Of a stretch of 64,000 bases of DNA, positions 59,740-64,000 are shown piece after piece. Both the position numbers and the translations under genes were made by a program. Positions within the stretch are counted from its first letter, which is position 1; each line of letters opens with the position of its first letter. The notes beneath the pieces were generated by a model. The model did no database searches, was not told the origin of the DNA, and saw nothing but the letters and a program-made list of their open reading frames with translations. The stretch is taken from the NCBI GenBank assembly GCA_040769385.1, contig JAXGLD010000001.1, forward strand, positions 558,001 through 622,000. The letters are read 5' to 3'. This DNA is from PHAA01 sp022706565 (GTDB taxonomy: Bacteria > Bacillota > Syntrophomonadia > Syntrophomonadales > Syntrophomonadaceae).

Positions 59740-61020
59740 TTAAAGGTTGTCAATATTGGTCAGGGTAGATTTTCCGGTCCGGTATTTGTTATTGAATGCG
59801 GCATATTGGTCTTGAATCTGGTCGTTGAGGGTCTGGGCTTCTATATATTTTTTATTGGCCGTGCTGTAGTCACCTTTGCTTTCCGATGTAGCGCCGGCTT
59901 TCATGATATCACAGTAATTGACCGACAGAGACAGCAAACGGCTCAACTCACCCGTGTACTCCTCGGTGCCTGCCGGCGTCACCAACCGATTGACCTGGGC
60001 GCGCAGACTCTCCCGGGTGGTCTTGGCACCATCAATCATTTTGAAATAATCAGACCAGCCATACTCACCGCTGCGAATCTTATCCAGCATGGCCCCTAGA
60101 CCGGTTTTAGCCTCGTTGTTCTTCTGAATGATGGAGTCCATCTGTTGGAAATAGTAATTCATGGCTTCCAGACGAGCTAATTTAGCCTTATAGATCTCAC
60201 GCTGTTCGTCACAATAGGCCGACAGTTTATCCGCCACCGCTGTTGCCTTATCGCTGTTGGGCAAGTGCAATCCCGGAAGTTGCAAGGTATCGGATATATC
60301 TTGGGCTTGATTCAGATTCTGCCGCAAACTTTCCATAACAACATCAGTCTCTGACGCCAGTGGATGGGCTAGAATGTCCGGTATCTGTTCCATCACCGCC
60401 ATCTGAATCTCTGCCGCGCGGCCCAGGATTTGCTTTTGGGCCAGGTACTGGTCTGGGCATTTAACCGCCTCCCAAGCATCCACTGAGGTCTGCAGCTCTT
60501 GAATCAGCCCAGGAAATTCCTGTTGTAGGTTGGCAATGGACTGGGCGTCGATGGGCTGGTCAAAATGGCCCGTCAGCTTTTGTTGGGATGCAGCCAGCTG
60601 CTCAGTTAAAAGGCTGCTGGCAGATAAAAATCGTTGGATCGTCTGTTGGGTGTAGTAGTAATAGATTCCTCCAGCCGCGGCCAACAACACCACCACCACT
60701 CCTATGACCGCCAGGGATCTATTGATCGTAGCCGACTGTTGGTCAGATGATTCGGAAGGCCCGGGTATTTCCATAACTGGATTCAAGGGGCTGGCGGTCG
60801 TTTGGGCCAAATGGTGGATTGCGCCAGCATCGATGGCAGCTATCTCCTGAGTCGTAAGGTCATCACCACAGGTCATGCAGAAATGTGCGCGGTCGGGATT
60901 GGATTGGTGGCATTTGGCGCATTTCCGACCGGCCGAATCAAGTTCGCAACCGCAGGATGAACAGAATTGGGCCCCATCGTCCATCCCCTGGCCACAGACA
61001 GCGCATTTTTGCTGAGCCAT
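59740..61020 (-). CDS. Zinc-ribbon membrane protein of unknown function
   Basis: A 426-residue protein. Three consecutive CxxC-pair segments occur in the first 55 residues (CAVCGQGMDDGAQFCSSCG, CAKC, HFCMTCG), the double zinc-ribbon pattern. A single membrane span lies near residues 103-123, followed by a helical, coiled-coil-rich external region to the C-terminus. Such architecture is common in Firmicutes but uncharacterised. A good GGAGG site precedes the ATG. It is divergent from the small gene at 61165. Confidence 0.78.
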   Translation of the reverse strand: MAQQKCAVCGQGMDDGAQFCSSCGCELDSAGRKCAKCHQSNPDRAHFCMTCGDDLTTQEIAAIDAGAIHHLAQTTASPLNPVMEIPGPSESSDQQSATINRSLAVIGVVVVLLAAAGGIYYYYTQQTIQRFLSASSLLTEQLAASQQKLTGHFDQPIDAQSIANLQQEFPGLIQELQTSVDAWEAVKCPDQYLAQKQILGRAAEIQMAVMEQIPDILAHPLASETDVVMESLRQNLNQAQDISDTLQLPGLHLPNSDKATAVADKLSAYCDEQREIYKAKLARLEAMNYYFQQMDSIIQKNNEAKTGLGAMLDKIRSGEYGWSDYFKMIDGAKTTRESLRAQVNRLVTPAGTEEYTGELSRLLSLSVNYCDIMKAGATSESKGDYSTANKKYIEAQTLNDQIQDQYAAFNNKYRTGKSTLTNIDNL

Positions 61021-61135
61021 GGATATTTACCTCCTTATTCGGATGGTGAAAAGGGTTCTATAAATGGCTGGTGGATTCCTCCCTTACGGACGCAATAATG
61101 TCGAAATAGCATTTGCGAATCTAATGGGCATTAAG

Positions 61136-61144
61136 TGCTATAAT
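61136..61144 (+). promoter_or_regulatory. Extended -10 promoter before the small gene and CorC-type gene
   Basis: TGCTATAAT is an extended -10 with perfect TATAAT (61139-61144); no good -35 lies 16-18 bases upstream. It is identical to the element at 22168. It fits the small gene at 61165. Confidence 0.55.
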
Positions 61145-61164
61145 ATGGTTGAGGTGATGGTGGC

Positions 61165-61335
61165 ATGGGTGAAAACCCGTGGTCCGGCAAGAGCCACTGG
61201 ATTTACGAATGCCTGTATTGTCAAATAAATATGCTCCTGCAAGGACAAAATAAAGGGCAGCCAGAAATTCCCCCGGGAGTTTCCGGTGCCTTTTTACGTT
61301 TGCGGCGCAAATCTGTTATAGGGGGGCCGCTATGA
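61165..61335 (+). CDS. Small 56-residue protein with a CxxC motif
   Basis: An open frame of 56 codons starts at ATG 61165 with GAGGTG eight bases upstream and a promoter 20 bases before that. It begins MGENPWSGKSHWIYECLYCQ, with C16 and C19 as a possible metal or redox pair, and has an arginine-rich end. Its TGA overlaps the ATG of the CorC-type gene (ATGA), typical of translational coupling. I know no family. Promoter, ribosome binding site and stop-start overlap together support a real gene. Confidence 0.58.
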   Translation: MGENPWSGKSHWIYECLYCQINMLLQGQNKGQPEIPPGVSGAFLRLRRKSVIGGPL

Positions 61336-62630
61336 CTACGGCAATAATCTTCCTGGGTGTCCTGATATTACTGAATGCTTTTTTCGCGGCTTCCGAGATC
61401 GCCATGATATCGTTGAACGATGCTCGCATAAAATCCCTGGCCGACAAAGGTGACACCAAAGCCGCCCGGATAGAGAAACTAATGGATGAGCCCAGCCGTT
61501 TCCTGGCCACCATTCAGATAGGTATTACCCTGGCCGGCTTTCTGGCCAGCGCGTTTGCTTCCGAGACCTTCGCTGACCCGTTGGTGCGGGTTCTGCAGGA
61601 GGCTGGAGTGGGATGGCCGACCGGGGTGCTGAAGACGATATCCATGATTGTCATCACCATCCTGCTTTCGTATTTTACCTTGGTTCTGGGGGAATTGGTG
61701 CCCAAGCGGGTAGCCATGAAAAAAGCCCAGCCGATAGCTTATTTTTCAATAGGGCCTTTGCAGTTTTTGTCAACCGTCACCAAGCCGGTGGTATCTTTAC
61801 TCTCTTTGTCGACTAATTCTGTGGTGCGCCTTTTTGGTATTGACCCTCATGAAGAAGATGAAGAAGTCACTGAAGAGGAGATAAGGTTGATGGTGGATAT
61901 CGGTGAAGAGACCGGAGCCATCCACGAGTTGGAAAAACGGATGATCAACAATATCTTCGAGTTTGACAACAAAACCGTGGGTAATATCATGACCCATCGC
62001 ACCGATATGGTGGCCCTGCCGGTCGATGCCAGCTTGCAGGAGGTGCTCCGGGTGGTCAATACCGAGAAGTTCTCCCGTATCCCCGTTTATGAGGGCAACC
62101 TTGACAATATCGTAGGTATGCTTTATGCGAAAGACCTGTTTCAATTCTTGTCGGACGGCAGCAACCGGGACGACTTCTCCTTGTTGAAGATTGTCAGGTC
62201 GCCATATTTCGTGGCTTCATCCAAACCCACCGACCAGCTGTTCCGGGAAATGCAACGTAAAAAGACCCATATCGCTATTATCATTGATGAATACGGTGGT
62301 ACCGCCGGGTTGGTCACCATCGAAGACCTGCTGGAAGAGATTGTGGGCAATATATTCGATGAATATGATGAGGAAGAGAAGGAATACGAGATAATTGATG
62401 ATAACACTTATCTGATCAGGGGCACCGCTGACTTGGACGATGTTCAGGAATTGCTGCAGGTTAAACTGCCCGTTGACGACTATGAGACGCTAAGCGGATT
62501 TGTTATTGGCCAACTGGGCAGGATACCAGGCCGCAAAGACAAACCCAGCATCGAATACGAAGGTCTAATAATGAAGGTCGAAGAGGTGGAAGAAAAAAGG
62601 GTCTCTTTGGTCAAGGTTACCAAGACCTGA
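61332..62630 (+). CDS. CNNM/CorC/HlyC-type CBS-domain membrane protein
   Basis: A 432-residue protein: DUF21/CNNM membrane domain (residues 1-170, four hydrophobic segments, with AFFAASEIAMISLNDAR at 15-31), a CBS pair (about 205-330) and a CorC_HlyC C-terminal domain (345-430). The family is linked with magnesium and cobalt efflux or resistance. MTHRTDMVALP begins the first CBS and IDEYGGTAGLVTIEDLLEEI marks the second. It overlaps the preceding small gene by four bases. Confidence 0.93.
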   Translation: MTTAIIFLGVLILLNAFFAASEIAMISLNDARIKSLADKGDTKAARIEKLMDEPSRFLATIQIGITLAGFLASAFASETFADPLVRVLQEAGVGWPTGVLKTISMIVITILLSYFTLVLGELVPKRVAMKKAQPIAYFSIGPLQFLSTVTKPVVSLLSLSTNSVVRLFGIDPHEEDEEVTEEEIRLMVDIGEETGAIHELEKRMINNIFEFDNKTVGNIMTHRTDMVALPVDASLQEVLRVVNTEKFSRIPVYEGNLDNIVGMLYAKDLFQFLSDGSNRDDFSLLKIVRSPYFVASSKPTDQLFREMQRKKTHIAIIIDEYGGTAGLVTIEDLLEEIVGNIFDEYDEEEKEYEIIDDNTYLIRGTADLDDVQELLQVKLPVDDYETLSGFVIGQLGRIPGRKDKPSIEYEGLIMKVEEVEEKRVSLVKVTKT

Positions 62631-62649
62631 TACTCAACTCTGCCCGTAG

Positions 62650-62720
62650 CCTGAACGATGATGTTAGTTCCTGCCATTAGAATCTTCGCTGCGCTCTAAG
62701 CGCAGCGACATGCGTTCAGG
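62650..62720. repeat. Dispersed-repeat-like hairpin between convergent genes
   Basis: CCTGAACG (62650-62657) pairs with CGTTCAGG (62713-62720) as an outer stem, and TCGCTGCGC with GCGCAGCGA (62686-62708) as an inner nine-bp stem. Read on the minus strand it resembles the common CGTCATCCTGAGCGCAGCGAAGGATCT intergenic repeat. It may also help end transcription of the convergent genes. Confidence 0.55.
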
Positions 62721-62738
62721 ATGACGGGACGCTGTCAT

Positions 62739-63734
62739 TTATTGACCCTGCACAAACCGCCAGGCATCCAGGCACATCTCCGCCAGCCCTCGCTTGGCTT
62801 CCCAACCGAGTTCCAACTTGGCTTTGCCAGCATCAGCGTAGCACTCGGCTATGTCCCCGGGTCGCCGGGAGGCGATCTTCCACTTCACCTTCTGCCCGCT
62901 GGATAGTTCGAAGGCATTTATAACTTCCAGGACGCTATAGCCGGTTCCGGTCCCCAGATTATAGGCATCGATCCCTGTTGAGGTCATGATTTTGCTTATT
63001 GCCCGGATATGGCCCTGGCTAAGGTCAACCACGTGGATATAGTCCCGTACCCCGGTACCGTCCCGGGTAGGGTAGTCGTTGCCATAAATGCTCAATTCCT
63101 CTAGTTGACCGGCCGCCACCCGCAGCAGATAGGGCATCAGGTTGTTAGGAATACCACTGGGGTCATCGCCCAATAGGCCGCTAGAGTGCGCTCCGATCGG
63201 ATTGAAGTAGCGCAGCAAGGCTACACTCCAGTCGGGATCAGCGTTACAGAGGTCCCTGAGGATGTTTTCAATAGTCAGCTTGGTAGCTCCATATGGATTG
63301 GTGGCGAAGAGGGGAAAATCCTCTCTAATAGGGACTTCAGATGGATCCCCATAAACGGTAGCTGACGAACTGAAGACCAACCGCTTTACTCCCGCATCGG
63401 CCATGGCCTGAAAGAGCACTAGGGAGCCGGCCACGTTGGTGTGATAATAAAGCAACGGCTTCTGCACCGATTCGCCTACCGCTTTCAACCCGGCAAAATG
63501 GATTACCGCTTCGATGGCATTTTCCGTAAAAATGCTATCCATGGCGGAGCGGTCAAGAATATCCGCTTCATAGAAGCGAAAACCCTTTCCCGTGATCTTG
63601 GCTATTGTATCTATCACCTCGGGTTTGGAATTGGACAAATTATCGCAGACGACTACCTCATATCCGGCATTCAATAGCTCCACGCAGGTGTGACTGCCGA
63701 TGTAGCCCGCCCCGCCGGTAACAAATATGGCCAT
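62739..63734 (-). CDS. galE: UDP-glucose 4-epimerase
   Basis: A 331-residue extended SDR. The NAD-binding GGAGYIGS is at residues 7-14, the serine lies in FSSSATVYGDP near 124, and the YGATK catalytic Tyr-Lys follows near 148. It interconverts UDP-glucose and UDP-galactose and could supply sugar donors to the glycan locus. The start codon has GAGGAGG at seven bases. Confidence 0.95.
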   Translation of the reverse strand: MAIFVTGGAGYIGSHTCVELLNAGYEVVVCDNLSNSKPEVIDTIAKITGKGFRFYEADILDRSAMDSIFTENAIEAVIHFAGLKAVGESVQKPLLYYHTNVAGSLVLFQAMADAGVKRLVFSSSATVYGDPSEVPIREDFPLFATNPYGATKLTIENILRDLCNADPDWSVALLRYFNPIGAHSSGLLGDDPSGIPNNLMPYLLRVAAGQLEELSIYGNDYPTRDGTGVRDYIHVVDLSQGHIRAISKIMTSTGIDAYNLGTGTGYSVLEVINAFELSSGQKVKWKIASRRPGDIAECYADAGKAKLELGWEAKRGLAEMCLDAWRFVQGQ

Positions 63735-63776
63735 GTTAACCTCCTCACAGGTTTGGTTGTCCAGCTTGACTTTTAA

Positions 63777-64000
63777 TTAGACTGCTTTGATGCCATATTC
63801 CCCATTACCGTTTTTAAGCCCCAGGATGCGCCTGAGTTCCCCAGGAGGCATAATCTCCATTTCATTGGCTCGCCCCAGTTCTTTGATCCTTAACAGAAGG
63901 TCCGGGTTGGAGGCCAAAATGGTGCGGGATCGATCATACCAAAGATTGTCCTCCAGGCCTACGCGAACCCCATAGCCCATGGAAATAGCCAATGAGTTAA
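63777..64000 (-). CDS. 3-keto-5-aminohexanoate cleavage enzyme family (BKACE), C-terminal end only
   Basis: The frame runs off the right edge, so only about 74 C-terminal residues are present. GYGVRVGLEDNLWYD followed by a helical tail with GRANEMEIMPPGELRRILGL is the family's end signature. Family members condense a beta-keto acid with acetyl-CoA; the lysine-fermentation member Kce is the prototype. With the 5' part missing, the substrate cannot be judged. The longest in-window start (TTG 63992) is internal. Confidence 0.85.
   Translation of the reverse strand, partial: NSLAISMGYGVRVGLEDNLWYDRSRTILASNPDLLLRIKELGRANEMEIMPPGELRRILGLKNGNGEYGIKAV

Noticed and set aside
1..64000. CRISPR arrays, insertion sequences, prophage genes, rRNA genes
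   Set aside because: No regularly spaced direct repeats, transposase or integrase genes, or rRNA-like sequence were seen.

Overview
The window looks like a chromosomal segment of a spore-forming, probably anaerobic Firmicute (Bacillota) of intermediate GC content, most like the Syntrophomonas/Clostridia side of the phylum. The evidence is the sporulation set (yabP, yabQ, spoIIE, a SpoVB/YabM-type flippase), the Firmicute-specific gene order, frequent TTG and GTG starts behind GGAGG-type ribosome binding sites, and a 3-keto-5-aminohexanoate-cleavage-type enzyme at the right edge. This assignment is inference; no rRNA or tRNA gene was seen.

Left part (1-26.8 kb, nearly all + strand). It follows the Bacillus subtilis yabM-to-lysS segment closely: yabM-like, mazG, hup, rqcP, yabP, yabQ, a small sigma-region-4-like gene, divIC, an S1-domain gene, ppx/gppA, spoIIE, tilS, ftsH, folP-folB-folK, dusB, greA and lysS. 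Departures are the absence of hprT between tilS and ftsH, a carbonic anhydrase on the opposite strand before spoIIE, an inserted cofactor block (PanG-like reductase, panB, panC, panD, nadB, nadC, coaX), and an uncharacterised three-gene unit (22.2-24.6 kb) between dusB and greA.

Middle part (26.8-57 kb). A leftward operon (csaB, murJ, a DUF5693-like membrane protein) faces a rightward tagO/wecA-type gene across a divergent promoter region with a 14-bp palindrome. After a LytR-CpsA-Psr ligase comes a leader with a cyclic-di-GMP-I (GEMM-I) riboswitch and terminator, then a 22-kb glycan locus: a PglF-type dehydratase, PHP-type phosphatase, Wzz/Wze tyrosine-kinase pair with a five-tyrosine tail, five glycosyltransferases (one broken at a T9 tract), Wzx and Wzy. 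Downstream lies an unusual acyl module: a DltA-like adenylating enzyme, two acyl carrier proteins, a KAS III enzyme, PglD, PglC, a FemAB/GNAT-like transferase, a biotin-dependent carboxyltransferase and PglE. PglF, PglE, PglD and PglC together form a complete UDP-bacillosamine route with its phosphosugar transferase. The carrier-protein genes suggest that the sugar, or another part of the glycan, receives an acyl or aminoacyl group made on a carrier protein.

Right part (57-64 kb). This is a loose set: two nitroreductases (one with an N-terminal ferredoxin domain), a VanZ-like protein, a zinc-ribbon membrane protein, a 56-codon gene overlapping a CorC/HlyC-type CBS protein, galE, and the truncated 3-keto-5-aminohexanoate-cleavage gene. 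A 0.5-kb intergenic stretch at 57.6-58.1 kb ends in a terminator-like hairpin and may encode an RNA.
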